From Acidimicrobiales bacterium (GTDB taxonomy: Bacteria; Actinomycetota; Acidimicrobiia; Acidimicrobiales; MedAcidi-G1): a stretch of DNA of 64,000 nucleotides. The notes below the pieces were generated by a model that saw only the letters and a list, made by a program, of their open reading frames with translations, searched no databases and was not told where the DNA came from. Of the stretch, positions 36,998 to 45,612 are shown piece by piece (positions within the stretch are counted from its first letter, which is position 1; every line of letters starts with the position of its first letter). The position numbers and the translations under genes were made by a program. The stretch is from assembly GCA_029245675.1 (NCBI GenBank), contig JAQWOV010000003.1, positions 29,127 through 93,126 of the forward strand, written 5' to 3'.

Positions 36998-38002
36998 TTA
37001 CAGTTTCCTTGTACTTTGTTCAGAAACCAGCATCGAGTCTCCAAAGGATAAGAAACGATATCTGTTGATCTGCGCTTCGGTATATAAGTCCCTCCAATAA
37101 GGGCCGATAAAAGCTTCGAGCATCACGAGCAGAGTTGATTTTGGGAGATGGAAGTTCGTGAGTAGCAAATCTACTATTTTGAATTCGAACGGATCTCGAA
37201 TAAATAAGTCTGTCTGTCCGGATAGTTCAAAACGTGCTGCTGATTCAAGTGCTCTTACTGTCGTAGTCCCTATAGCGATAACTCGATTTGCTTCTTTGCA
37301 ACGACGCATAACTTCTTCTGAGACACTGTAAAACTCCGAATGCATATCATGATCGTCAAGATTGTTGACGGTGAGAGGACGAAAGGTGTCTAAACCGATT
37401 GCCAATTCAATTTCCTCAACCTGTGCGCCTGAATCTTTACATTCAGCAACTAGGTCTTCCGTGAAATGGAGACCAGCAGTAGGAGCTGCCGCAGAATTTG
37501 AACGGTTAGCGAAAACTGTCTGGTATCGCTCACCGTCCTCTAAGTCATTTTTTATATAAGGAGGCAGCGGAACTTTCCCGTATTTTTCAAGTAAAGGTAG
37601 AAGATCAGATTTATTTTCTATCTGCACTAAACGTTTTCCTGCTCCTAAATCTTCTCCAATCTGGATTGTCATTTCTGGACTAACAGTAAACTTTGTTCCC
37701 GGAGAGACTTTGCGACTTGGACGTACAAGCGCTTCCCAAGTCATTTGATTAACTGCTTTCAAAAGAAGTACTTCTACATTTCCGCCAGTTTTTTTCTTGA
37801 GGAATAGTCTTGCTGGCAGAACTCGAGTGTTATTTACTACAACAACATCCCCTGATTTTAGAAGCTTCGGAAAATCTGAAATTCTAAAATGTTCTGGACC
37901 ATTACCAAGATCTACAAGCATTCTCGCCGCAGTTCGCTCTTCTAAAGGGTGCTGTGCTATGAGATCGTCAGGTAACTCGTAGTCAAAATCGTCTGGGCTC
38001 AT
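36998..38002 (-). CDS. queA: S-adenosylmethionine:tRNA ribosyltransferase-isomerase
   Basis: Transfers the ribose of SAM to preQ1-modified tRNA, giving epoxyqueuosine. FDYELPDDLIAQHPLEERTAARML opens the protein (quoted in part), with VVVNNTRVLPARLF, SAAAPTAGLHFTEDL and LLTNFHLPKSTLLVML further on. 334 aa is full length. Tgt follows after two bases. No preQ1 riboswitch or preQ1-synthesis gene is seen, so preQ1 may come from elsewhere in the genome or from salvage. Confidence 0.96.
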   Translation of the reverse strand: MSPDDFDYELPDDLIAQHPLEERTAARMLVDLGNGPEHFRISDFPKLLKSGDVVVVNNTRVLPARLFLKKKTGGNVEVLLLKAVNQMTWEALVRPSRKVSPGTKFTVSPEMTIQIGEDLGAGKRLVQIENKSDLLPLLEKYGKVPLPPYIKNDLEDGERYQTVFANRSNSAAAPTAGLHFTEDLVAECKDSGAQVEEIELAIGLDTFRPLTVNNLDDHDMHSEFYSVSEEVMRRCKEANRVIAIGTTTVRALESAARFELSGQTDLFIRDPFEFKIVDLLLTNFHLPKSTLLVMLEAFIGPYWRDLYTEAQINRYRFLSFGDSMLVSEQSTRKL

Positions 38003-38031
38003 AAGCCTTTAAGCCTACGTAGATTGTCCTA

Positions 38032-39069
38032 CTATTCGTCAAATAAAGAGCCGGCTGAATTACGTGGTGGTGTGAGCCCAAGATGAGTGAACGCAGTTGG
38101 GGTCGCCACTCTTCCCTTTGGAGTACGAAGAAGAAGTCCTTGTTGTATAAGAAAAGGCTCATAAACGTCTTCTACAGTGTCTTCTGGTTCGCTTACGCTA
38201 ATTGACAAGGTCTTGAGGCCCACTGGCCCACCATTAAACCTTGTACAAAGAGAATCCAAAATGGCTCGGGTTGGCTTATCCAGTCCAAGAGAATCAACAC
38301 CAAAGAATGCAAGCCCATCGTTGGCAATATCTAAATCAATGTGCCCCTTTGATTCAGGTCTCTCAATTTGAGCAAAATCTCTTACTTGACGTAGTAAACG
38401 ATTGCCAATGCGTGGCGTGCCACGCGATCTACCAGCAATTTCACTTGCTCCATCAGAGTCAATCTGAACTCCAAGTATGTTGGCGGCTCTTTCTACAATT
38501 GCTCTCAAGTCTTCTGGTTCGTAATAATCTAAGCGCGCAGTCAAACCAAACCGGTCGCGTAAAGGACCTGTAATGAGACCGGTTCTAGTAGTTGCACCGA
38601 CCAGAGTAAAATTCGGGAGTTCAAGTCTTATTGAACGTGCTGCCGGTCCTTTACCTAAGATGATATCTAGTTCAAAATCTTCCATAGCCGGGTATAAAAC
38701 TTCTTCTACAACTCTTGATAAACGATGAATCTCATCAATAAACAACACGTCACCGGGTTCAAGTTTCGTTAGTATTGCAGCCAAATCTCCTGCCCTTTCA
38801 AGAGCTGGACCAGAAGTTACATGGAGTTCGGCTTCCATCTCATTAGCCACAATATGAGCCAACGTTGTTTTACCTAATCCAGGTGGTCCGGCAAATAAGA
38901 AATGATCAGATGCCTGTTCGCGCTCGCGTGCTGCCGCCAGCATCACTCTTAGATGACCTTTGAGTTCATCTTGACCTACAAATTCTTTAAGAGATCGTGG
39001 TCGAAGCCCAGCCTCTACCTCTACCTCTTGAGGTTCTTGATCTGGTGAGAGAAGTTCTTCGCGCATCAC
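38032..39069 (-). CDS. ruvB: Holliday junction helicase motor subunit RuvB
   Basis: Hexameric AAA+ motor that drives branch migration with RuvA. RPRSLKEFVGQDELKGHL, Walker A FAGPPGLGKTTLAHIVANE, Walker B DVLFIDEIHRLSRVVEEVLY and sensor-1 LVGATTRTGLITGPLRDRFG are in order; the C-terminal winged helix has RTPKGRVATPTAFTHLGL. 345 aa is standard. It follows ruvA after five bases, with AGGA before the ATG. Confidence 0.98.
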   Translation of the reverse strand: MMREELLSPDQEPQEVEVEAGLRPRSLKEFVGQDELKGHLRVMLAAAREREQASDHFLFAGPPGLGKTTLAHIVANEMEAELHVTSGPALERAGDLAAILTKLEPGDVLFIDEIHRLSRVVEEVLYPAMEDFELDIILGKGPAARSIRLELPNFTLVGATTRTGLITGPLRDRFGLTARLDYYEPEDLRAIVERAANILGVQIDSDGASEIAGRSRGTPRIGNRLLRQVRDFAQIERPESKGHIDLDIANDGLAFFGVDSLGLDKPTRAILDSLCTRFNGGPVGLKTLSISVSEPEDTVEDVYEPFLIQQGLLLRTPKGRVATPTAFTHLGLTPPRNSAGSLFDE

Positions 39070-39074
39070 TAGTC

Positions 39075-39674
39075 CTATTTTACTGCCAGTCGTTGTAGCG
39101 CTTCACGTAATAGAACCGCCACATCATCGCCTTCAAGATCTGTCAAAACAGAGCGTGTTTCCTCTGGGCTATAGCCAAGGACGATTAAAGCATCTCGCAC
39201 TTCGGCCATTACTGTACGCTCCGATACTGCGGTCGCATCCTTGTTGATAGTTGCAAACGCTCTGAGGTGCTCCGGAAGTTTGTCTTTTAACTCAATCAAG
39301 AGTCGAGATGCTGTTTTTTTTCCTACTCCTGGAACTAAGCACAAAGATGCTACGTCTTCTTCAACTACCAGTTGAGATAATTCGTTGGGGCCGTGTACGC
39401 CCAACACCGCTAAAGCAAGAGAGGGGCCAACTCCATGAGCCATTAATAATGCTTCAAAGCAGCTTCTTTCTTGCGCTGAGAGGAACCCATATAAGGTCTG
39501 ATCTGCTTCTCGAAAATGGTGATGAATATATAAGAAGACCTCTTGACCTATCTCGCCAATTGAAACAGTTGTAGTAGGAGTCATCATTACCTGATACCCA
39601 ACCCCAGATACCTCAACAAGAACTTTTCCCTCTTCGTTCCGCTCTAACAAAACCCCTCTGAGCGATCCGATCAT
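39075..39674 (-). CDS. ruvA: Holliday junction DNA-binding subunit RuvA
   Basis: Binds four-way junctions as a tetramer. Three domains: OB-fold (about 1-63) with EVSGVGYQVMMTP, a double helix-hairpin-helix region with LMAHGVGPSLALAVLGVHG and LVPGVGKKTASRLLIELKD, and a C-terminal three-helix domain that contacts RuvB (VRDALIVLGYSPEETRSVL). 199 aa is normal. It overlaps ruvC by four bases. Confidence 0.97.
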   Translation of the reverse strand: MIGSLRGVLLERNEEGKVLVEVSGVGYQVMMTPTTTVSIGEIGQEVFLYIHHHFREADQTLYGFLSAQERSCFEALLMAHGVGPSLALAVLGVHGPNELSQLVVEEDVASLCLVPGVGKKTASRLLIELKDKLPEHLRAFATINKDATAVSERTVMAEVRDALIVLGYSPEETRSVLTDLEGDDVAVLLREALQRLAVK

Positions 39675-40180
39675 TTTGCTTCACCCACCAAGATAGATGA
39701 TGAAGGCTTCATCGCTAAATGGCAAAGAGCTACTGCTACTGCATCAGCGGCATCGACAGGTCGTAATGGTTTTTTAATTGACAATAAGGTTTGAACCATA
39801 TGTTCCATTTGCTTTTTATCTGCTCCTCCCCAACCTGCAACGGCGAGCTTCACCTCATTCGGAGAATAAAGATTCACTGCACAACCGGAAGAAGCCGCCG
39901 CGGCCATAGCCACCCCAGCAGCTTGTCCAGTAGCCATAGCAGAACTGACATTCACTTGGAAGAGCACTCGTTCTATTGCCACCTCATCAGGCTTATATTC
40001 ATCAATTAGTGCCCGAATCTCTTCTTGCAACTCTGCCAAACGGATAGCAAGATCGGTCTTTGGGGAAGTTCGTATGACGCCTGCAGCCACAGCCTTGACT
40101 AATTTAGATTTACTCTTATCTTGCTGAAGAACTCCATAACCACAGCGAGAAAGACCTGGATCTATACCCAATACGAACAT
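39671..40180 (-). CDS. ruvC: Holliday junction resolvase RuvC
   Basis: Endonuclease cutting Holliday junctions. Catalytic acidic residues are D7 (VLGIDPGLSRCGYG), E70 (DEVAIERVLF) and D143/D146 (RPVDAADAVAVALCH). 169 aa is standard. The ATG lies seven bases after a good -10 (TACAAT) with no ribosome binding site, and a near-perfect LexA-type box covers the transcript start (separate entries). First gene of a ruvC-ruvA-ruvB run, so control here could reach all three. Confidence 0.97.
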   Translation of the reverse strand: MFVLGIDPGLSRCGYGVLQQDKSKSKLVKAVAAGVIRTSPKTDLAIRLAELQEEIRALIDEYKPDEVAIERVLFQVNVSSAMATGQAAGVAMAAAASSGCAVNLYSPNEVKLAVAGWGGADKKQMEHMVQTLLSIKKPLRPVDAADAVAVALCHLAMKPSSSILVGEAK

Positions 40181-40187
40181 GTGTACG
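40174..40187 (-). promoter_or_regulatory. Possible LexA (SOS) box over the ruvC start
   Basis: The plus strand reads CGAACATGTGTACG, one mismatch from the Gram-positive SOS consensus CGAACNNNNGTTCG. It lies directly between the -10 and codon 3 of ruvC, where a repressor would block transcription. Known: ruvC belongs to the LexA regulon in mycobacteria. Binding here is inferred. Confidence 0.5.
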
Positions 40188-40193
40188 ATTGTA
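40188..40193 (-). promoter_or_regulatory. Putative -10 element of a leaderless ruvC transcript
   Basis: TACAAT on the minus strand, five of six matches to TATAAT, is followed by seven bases and the ruvC ATG. The transcript would start at the start codon itself. No clear -35 is visible, as is common in actinobacteria. Confidence 0.6.
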
Positions 40194-40205
40194 GCCAGAT
40201 TTCCG

Positions 40206-40230
40206 TCTAGAGGCGTTCACCCTCTCTAGA
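40206..40230 (-). repeat. Inverted repeat between yebC and ruvC
   Basis: TCTAGAG and CTCTAGA (7 bp, perfect) are separated by 11 bases. It follows the yebC stop by eight bases, upstream of the ruvC promoter. No U-run follows, so it is not a classical terminator. It may weaken readthrough or bind a protein. Confidence 0.4.
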
Positions 40231-40237
40231 TTTAGAA

Positions 40238-40987
40238 CTAGTCCTGAATTAAGTCAAAAATTTCGTCAGGAATATCAAAATTCGCATAAACATCCTGCAC
40301 GTCATCAAGATCATCAAGTAGATCTATGACCTTTAAAACTGATCGAGCATCTGATTCATTGTCAATAGCGACTGTTGTTGTAGGCAACATCGTCACATCT
40401 GCTGAATTGAAATCTAGGCCAGCTGTTTCTAAAGCTGAGCGAACTTCTGACAAAACTGACGGGTCGCAAGTGAGGCGCCATATGCCGCCTTCATCAACTA
40501 GGTCTTCTGCGCCTGCTTCAAGAGCAACCATCATGATTTCATCTTCATCTATGCCTTCTGGAATCAAGATGATGCCTTTCCTCTCAAACTGCCAGGCGAC
40601 GGAACCAGGTTCTGCTAACGAACCTCCGTTCTTACCAAGCAAAGACCTGACCTCTGATCCGGTGCGGTTCCTATTATCTGAAAGCGTTTCAACATAAAGA
40701 GCTACTCCATGTGGTGCATATCCCTCATACGTGATGGATTCATAATCCACACCTTCAAGCTCTCCCGTGCCTCTTTTGATCGCTCGTTCAATTGTGTCTA
40801 TAGGAACCGAAGCGTCTCTGGCTTTTTGAAACATGGTTCGTAAAGTTGGATTTGCATCTACGTCTCCGCCTCCTTGACGTGCTGCTACTTCAACCTGCTT
40901 AATCAACTTCGCGAAAAGTTTGCCTCTCTTCTTATCTGCTGCACCTTTTTTATGTTTGATGGTTGCCCATTTAGAGTGACCCGACAT
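40238..40987 (-). CDS. yebC: YebC/TACO1 family protein
   Basis: Members act as transcription regulators or as translation factors for proline-rich stretches. MSGHSKWATIKHKKGAADKK is the near-invariant start; the middle contains GYAPHGVALYVETLSDNRNR and NGGSLAEPGSVAWQFERKG. 249 aa is full length. AAGGAAA precedes the ATG. It lies between pdxT and ruvC, as in M. tuberculosis. Confidence 0.96.
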   Translation of the reverse strand: MSGHSKWATIKHKKGAADKKRGKLFAKLIKQVEVAARQGGGDVDANPTLRTMFQKARDASVPIDTIERAIKRGTGELEGVDYESITYEGYAPHGVALYVETLSDNRNRTGSEVRSLLGKNGGSLAEPGSVAWQFERKGIILIPEGIDEDEIMMVALEAGAEDLVDEGGIWRLTCDPSVLSEVRSALETAGLDFNSADVTMLPTTTVAIDNESDARSVLKVIDLLDDLDDVQDVYANFDIPDEIFDLIQD

Positions 40988-41004
40988 GATATTTCCTTAG
41001 AGTG

Positions 41005-41583
41005 TCAACTTGAAGCAAAGGCTAATTCCAGAAATAGCTCATGGATACGTCCATCGCTAACTAATTCTGGATGAAAAGACGTCGTCATTATCTTCTCTTG
41101 GCGGCAAAAAACAGGGTTCCCTTCAACTGAAGCAAGTACCTCAACATCCTTCCCTGCGCGCTCAACAAGAGGAGCGCGGATGAAGACCCCCCGAAATGGT
41201 GTTTCAAATCCGGCGATCTGTAAATCTGCTTCAAAAGAAGCGAGTTGACGACCATAGCCATTTCGTCTTACATCTATATCAATAGAGCCCAATGGATTTT
41301 GATCATCTCGGCCGTCAATAATTGCCTTACTTAAAACAATCATTCCTGCACACGTTCCTAAAACAGGAAGGCCGTCTCTGATTTGATCACTTAAAAGATC
41401 TCTAACTCCTAGAGATTCGGCGAGTTTCAAGATGGTCGTTGATTCGCCTCCAGGAATAATGAGTGCATCCACATCTTCTAGATGCTTTGGACCTCGAATT
41501 TCAAGCGGTGCAGCCCCTGCAAGGGACAACTCCTGGGCGTGACGGTCAAACGCTCCTTGGAGAGCTAGGACTCCAACTTTCAC
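41005..41583 (-). CDS. pdxT: Pyridoxal 5'-phosphate synthase glutaminase subunit
   Basis: Hydrolyses glutamine and passes ammonia to PdxS. The triad is visible: Cys in LGTCAGMIVLSKA and His-Glu in TSFHPELV; the N-terminal VGVLALQGAFDRHAQEL and IIPGGESTTILKL are characteristic. 192 aa is standard. Its GTG start follows the pdxS stop after six bases. Confidence 0.97.
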   Translation of the reverse strand: MKVGVLALQGAFDRHAQELSLAGAAPLEIRGPKHLEDVDALIIPGGESTTILKLAESLGVRDLLSDQIRDGLPVLGTCAGMIVLSKAIIDGRDDQNPLGSIDIDVRRNGYGRQLASFEADLQIAGFETPFRGVFIRAPLVERAGKDVEVLASVEGNPVFCRQEKIMTTSFHPELVSDGRIHELFLELAFASS

Positions 41584-41589
41584 CTAGGT

Positions 41590-42519
41590 TTACCAACCCC
41601 GGTCAGACAGACGCGTCTCAAGATTCTCGATCTCTAATCCTGGCATTGCTTCTCCCAAACCATGGCTTACTTTTGCCAACTTGTCAGCATCTGCAAAGTT
41701 CGTTGTTGCTTCAACAATGGCTTGAGCCCTCTGAGCAGGATCTTCGCTCTTGAAGATTCCTGATCCGACGAAAACAGATTCTGCTCCAAGTTGCATCACC
41801 AAAGAAGCATCCGCAGGAGTAGCAATTCCCCCTGCACAAAATATAGGAACTGGTAAACGCCCTGTCTCCGATATCTCTTGAATTAGAGGCAAAGGTGACT
41901 GTAACTTCTTTGCCCAATCAAACAACTCTGCGCTGTCTGCTTGCGTAATTTTTCTTATATCTCCAGTAATAGATCGAATATGACGCACTGCTTCAACAAT
42001 ATTTCCAGTTCCTGCTTCTCCTTTTGAGCGTATTAAGCAAGCCCCTTCTGATATGCGTCGCAATGCTTCGCCAAGATTTGTTGCTCCGCAAACAAATGGG
42101 ACTTCAAAAGCCCATTTATCAATATGATGAGTTTCATCCGCAGGAGTAAGAACTTCGCTCTCATCTATGTAGTCGACTTCAAGTGATTGAAGAATTTGAG
42201 CCTCAGCAAAATGGCCAATTCTTGCTTTTGCCATGACTGGAATCGTTACTGCTGATTTGATCCCTTCAATCATTTCCGGGTCCGACATCCGTGCGACGCC
42301 GCCGTCTTTACGAATATCTGAAGGTACACGTTCAAGTGCCATAACTGCGGAAGCTCCTGCGTCCTCTGCTATACGTGCTTGTTCTGCATCGACGACGTCC
42401 ATAATGACGCCGCCTTTTAGCATCTCAGCTAAGCCTCGTTTGACTAATTGAGTTCCAGTTTCTCTTACTGCTTCATTCATAAATATCATTCTAAATGGAT
42501 CTTTTGCCATAGTGGCCAC
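41590..42519 (-). CDS. pdxS: Pyridoxal 5'-phosphate synthase catalytic subunit
   Basis: Builds PLP from ribose 5-phosphate, glyceraldehyde 3-phosphate and ammonia. Catalytic lysines are in [28 protein letters not shown] [10 protein letters not shown] and in [32 protein letters not shown] and the C-terminal [17 protein letters not shown] are diagnostic. 309 aa from GTG 42519, or 306 aa from the ATG three codons later. Neither start has a clear ribosome binding site. Paired with pdxT. Confidence 0.97.
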   Translation of the reverse strand: MATMAKDPFRMIFMNEAVRETGTQLVKRGLAEMLKGGVIMDVVDAEQARIAEDAGASAVMALERVPSDIRKDGGVARMSDPEMIEGIKSAVTIPVMAKARIGHFAEAQILQSLEVDYIDESEVLTPADETHHIDKWAFEVPFVCGATNLGEALRRISEGACLIRSKGEAGTGNIVEAVRHIRSITGDIRKITQADSAELFDWAKKLQSPLPLIQEISETGRLPVPIFCAGGIATPADASLVMQLGAESVFVGSGIFKSEDPAQRAQAIVEATTNFADADKLAKVSHGLGEAMPGLEIENLETRLSDRGW

Positions 42520-42531
42520 TCAATAAAAGTT

Positions 42532-43668
42532 TCAGCCAATAAGTTCTATCGCTTCAGCAGAACTTAAGATGCTCCCCTCACCCGGTCGTGCCAAAGTAAC
42601 CCAAGTTGTGCCGACGTCTAGGGTGACCGTTTCTCCAGATTCGTCATCAATGATCGTCCAACTATTTGAACTTCTTGAACGTTCCCAAGTTACACCTGTA
42701 ACTGTCCCATCGCGCAATAACCATCCATCTCCCGCTCCGGTACTAATGGCTTGAGGCGAGATAGGGTCTGCATCTGAAATTCGATATCGAACATAAAGAA
42801 ACAGAAGATTATCTGCAGTTAGAGGGGCTCGGTTTTCATCAAGGTGCGGGGCTCCGTCTTGATAACGAACCCATTGCTCTAACGAACTGTTCCAAACGTA
42901 GTCCACCACTCTTTGTGCCATTTCCCACTGTACGCCCGCAGCAGGAACGGCATTTTGAGTTAACTCACCGTATTCAAATATCGACAAAGGAGTCCCTGCT
43001 TCATTTGATGCTGTTCCTTGTAAATCTTCCGTATTCGCTTTCCCATTTGCAGGGATAGAACGGCTTGAATCACGATCAAAATATTGTGAACCTTGAGAAG
43101 AGGCAGATCTTCTATCAAACCCCCCCACTCTTTCAGCTGCCTGCAGCTCACTTAAAACAATGTCATTTGACCCCCAGTACGCAAATACTGGATGGTTAAG
43201 GTTGAGAAGAAGATTGATATCGCTAGATCTCGCTGACCGTATGGGCATAACGATTTCTGGTAAGCGGCTGTGGTAAATAGCCATGAATCGACTTTTCCCA
43301 CCCTCTATATGCATGTCATAAACTATGTCTGCTTCACGTAACCCATACTGAGGTAAAGAATTCTGGTTGTTATTTCCTAATTTGACGACCACTGCAGGTG
43401 TTTCTGGAATTCCTTCATAGGCCGGCAAACCTGTTAAGGGATACACAGGTCCAGCCCAAGACAGATCCACTGTTGTTGTTGTTGGGATGGCCTCAACTAT
43501 TTGCTCTACCAAAGTGGTAGGCGTTTCAAGGCTTGCCTCAAGTTGAGTTGTTGTTATTAAAGAAACTTCTTCAGCCAGAGTTGTCGTAGCCGCGTTCGTT
43601 TCATCTCCCCCGCCGCAGGCAGTTAGGCAAACAAGGAAAAGTGCAGTAAGAACAATGCGTCTCATCAT
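42532..43668 (-). CDS. DUF3048 family lipoprotein
   Basis: A predicted secreted lipoprotein of unknown function. The signal peptide ends in the lipobox LTAC (about residues 15-18, MMRRIVLTALFLVCLTACGGG). A Thr/Val-rich linker follows to about residue 65, then the DUF3048 domain (B. subtilis YerB type) with YPLTGLPA, VVVKLGNNNQNSLPQYGL, ADIVYDMHIEGGKSRFMAIYHS (in part) and PIRSARSSDINLL. The C-terminal half has YVRYRISDADP and LLRDGTVTGVTWERS. It lies between the M48-like gene and pdxS; pimA, patA and pgsA lie upstream, so a cell-envelope role is plausible but unproven. Confidence 0.88.
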   Translation of the reverse strand: MMRRIVLTALFLVCLTACGGGDETNAATTTLAEEVSLITTTQLEASLETPTTLVEQIVEAIPTTTTVDLSWAGPVYPLTGLPAYEGIPETPAVVVKLGNNNQNSLPQYGLREADIVYDMHIEGGKSRFMAIYHSRLPEIVMPIRSARSSDINLLLNLNHPVFAYWGSNDIVLSELQAAERVGGFDRRSASSQGSQYFDRDSSRSIPANGKANTEDLQGTASNEAGTPLSIFEYGELTQNAVPAAGVQWEMAQRVVDYVWNSSLEQWVRYQDGAPHLDENRAPLTADNLLFLYVRYRISDADPISPQAISTGAGDGWLLRDGTVTGVTWERSRSSNSWTIIDDESGETVTLDVGTTWVTLARPGEGSILSSAEAIELIG

Positions 43669-43674
43669 TTACCT

Positions 43675-44409
43675 TCAGAGTTCACTCAATGCTGCACAAC
43701 GCAATGAAGATGACGGGTGTCCTGAAGTAGTTAATTGAGCGGTGGGGTCAAGAACCCATAATTGAGATGTGGAACTTGAGCCCTCAACAAACGTTCCGAC
43801 CTGATCTGCAATTTCTAGTGCTCCTACTAATCCTGGGGGGAACCGGGTAAGAGCAACACTCTTCTGATCTAGAAGCAGAATGTCGTCAGTCTTGACAGTA
43901 TTTCTTATGAAATACCGTGCGAATGGAATAGTCATCCAAAAAGATTTCTGCATCTCTTTAGCAAGCATTGGCTCTTGCATACGAACCAATGAAAGAGCGA
44001 GTAATCCTTCTAGCTCAACTACTCCTAAGTAGAGGAACGTACCGGAGGTGACCACAAGCGTGTTTTCCTTTTTAGTGGAGAGAACTGCGATATTTACCGC
44101 GGGCGCATCTAGCACTCTTAAAACAGGTGCCTCTATGCCATGGGACAAGCAAAGACCATCGATGGCATTGTGTAAACGAGGAAATTCTTCTTGCGTAGCA
44201 ACTCGGCCACCCACTTGGTGTTGGACTTGAGAAGATCCCCGGCGGCCAAAAAGAACAAACATTGAAAGAAATCCGAGCGCGCTCACACCAACTGATGTTC
44301 CGACTGAGAAGTCAAAAGCCCGTACCAAAATTCCTAGGGCTACGGACAGAAGGACCAATGTGAAAAGAGATAGGAAAGTTCTGATGCGATTAGGAGAGTT
44401 ATTGTTCAT
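43675..44409 (-). CDS. HtpX/M48-like membrane protein with the zinc site lost
   Basis: Two membrane helices (about 11-30 and 38-54) precede a region that follows the M48 peptidase layout: FPRLHNAIDGLCLSHGIEAP, then APAVNIAVLSTKKENTLVVT, then VELEGLLALSLVRM. In active M48 enzymes the last segment reads like LEGVLAHELAHI; here HExxH is replaced (residues 138-143 ALSLVR). The later Asp (D181, LLLDQKSVALTR) and the terminal HP segment (HPSSSLRCAAL) still align. I infer a catalytically dead M48 homologue with a binding or scaffold role. Start at ATG 44409; an in-frame TTG at 44427 overlaps a palindrome. Preceded by pimA. Confidence 0.75.
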   Translation of the reverse strand: MNNNSPNRIRTFLSLFTLVLLSVALGILVRAFDFSVGTSVGVSALGFLSMFVLFGRRGSSQVQHQVGGRVATQEEFPRLHNAIDGLCLSHGIEAPVLRVLDAPAVNIAVLSTKKENTLVVTSGTFLYLGVVELEGLLALSLVRMQEPMLAKEMQKSFWMTIPFARYFIRNTVKTDDILLLDQKSVALTRFPPGLVGALEIADQVGTFVEGSSSTSQLWVLDPTAQLTTSGHPSSSLRCAALSEL

Positions 44410-44411
44410 AG

Positions 44412-44427
44412 TTGTTAGGCCTAACAA
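44412..44427. repeat. 16-bp perfect palindrome just before the M48-like gene
   Basis: TTGTTAGGCCTAACAA is fully self-complementary and ends two bases before the ATG at 44409. A TATTAT lies about nine bases before it on the minus strand and would make a -10, placing the palindrome at the transcript start. This is the classical position for a repressor operator. Regulator unknown. Confidence 0.5.
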
Positions 44428-44466
44428 GATGCTTAGATAATAGGTTGATTCAAGAGGTAATACAGG

Positions 44467-45543
44467 TCAGCGAGCCTTCAATAACTCTTGATAAGAATCA
44501 AGATAACGCTTTGCTAAGGACTTCATTGAAAACTGTAAAGCTCTCTTTCGTCCATTCTCTCTTATTTCTTCTTGTCTGCTCTCATCTCCCAAGATTTTTT
44601 CAATGGCGGTTGCTAAAGAATGACTATCATCAGGGGGTACCAACACCGCATGTTTTCCTTCTTCAGCAACCCTTGAGTACCCAGGAATATCACTTGCAAT
44701 AACTACGGTGTCGCATGCCATTCCTTCAAGTAAGACAATTCCAAATGATTCGCCACGAAGTGATGGAGCGCAAAAAATATCTGCTCCTTTCATTCGTGAG
44801 AATTTTTCTTTTTCGCTGATCCGGCCAAGCCATTCGATTCGTGGGTCGCCAGCAAAACGCTTTTTAAGTTCTTCTGTTTCTGGGCCATCACTTGCTATCC
44901 AAAGACGAACATCTGAAGGAAGTTCGTTCATCGCTCCCAAAAGGACAGACAAACCCTTTCTAGGTTCGTGCCGACCAATAAAAAAAATCGTGGGTCCTTC
45001 TGTAGGCCAAGGAGTCGCCAACTCACATTGATCTGTTTCTACTCCATTAAACAAAATCTCGTACTCATGACCTAAGGAAGTTTGAGCCATTTCAGCAGCA
45101 TCATTTGATACTGCAAATCGGTAATCAAGGCGTCCGCTCAACCATCGGATGGGGCGGTTCAGCAGGTCGTAAGCAAGGCTTCCTCCTGCTGCATGGAATG
45201 TTCCAACCATTGGCGTATTTGACATAAACAGAGCAGTGACTGTTGGTCCTGGGGCCATCGGTTCATGCAAGTGGAGTAGATCAAATTCTCCATCGCGAAG
45301 TGCCTGTATGGTTCGTAGGGCACATGGTACGTCAGGTGCAATTGGTGCGATGGAACCATTTGCCGCTGTCGGCAAACTATCCCCAAGGGGTATCACAGAC
45401 GCATCTGGCGGAGGGCCATCACATGGCCCTAAGACTCGAGTGTGTTGACCCAAGGCGCGAAGTTGACGTGCTAAGCCCAACACTTGGCTCTGTACTCCAC
45501 CTGGAATGGTCAAGCTATAGGGACAAATAATGCCTATTCGCAT
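44467..45543 (-). CDS. pimA: Phosphatidylinositol mannosyltransferase PimA-like (GT4)
   Basis: Transfers mannose from GDP-mannose to phosphatidylinositol on the inner membrane face. MRIGIICPYSLTIPGGVQSQV matches the PimA start, where the GGVQ loop contacts the donor. The C-terminal GT-B half has FIGRHEPRKGLSVLLGAM, RIEWLGRISEKEKF and the donor-site Glu in APSLRGESFGIVLLEGMAC. 358 aa is close to mycobacterial PimA. The context pgsA-patA-pimA-...-pdxS-pdxT is the same as in M. tuberculosis, supporting the assignment. A TAGCGT lies six bases before the ATG. Confidence 0.9.
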   Translation of the reverse strand: MRIGIICPYSLTIPGGVQSQVLGLARQLRALGQHTRVLGPCDGPPPDASVIPLGDSLPTAANGSIAPIAPDVPCALRTIQALRDGEFDLLHLHEPMAPGPTVTALFMSNTPMVGTFHAAGGSLAYDLLNRPIRWLSGRLDYRFAVSNDAAEMAQTSLGHEYEILFNGVETDQCELATPWPTEGPTIFFIGRHEPRKGLSVLLGAMNELPSDVRLWIASDGPETEELKKRFAGDPRIEWLGRISEKEKFSRMKGADIFCAPSLRGESFGIVLLEGMACDTVVIASDIPGYSRVAEEGKHAVLVPPDDSHSLATAIEKILGDESRQEEIRENGRKRALQFSMKSLAKRYLDSYQELLKAR

Positions 45544-45612
45544 GGGCCCACGCTACTACTCTTTTACCTCCGCTCAAAAGTATCTGGAGTTCACCCATGT
45601 GATGAATGGACT

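Noticed and set aside
38003..38031. preQ1 riboswitch before queA/tgt
   Set aside because: The gap is only 29 bases with no preQ1-type stem or A-rich tail.
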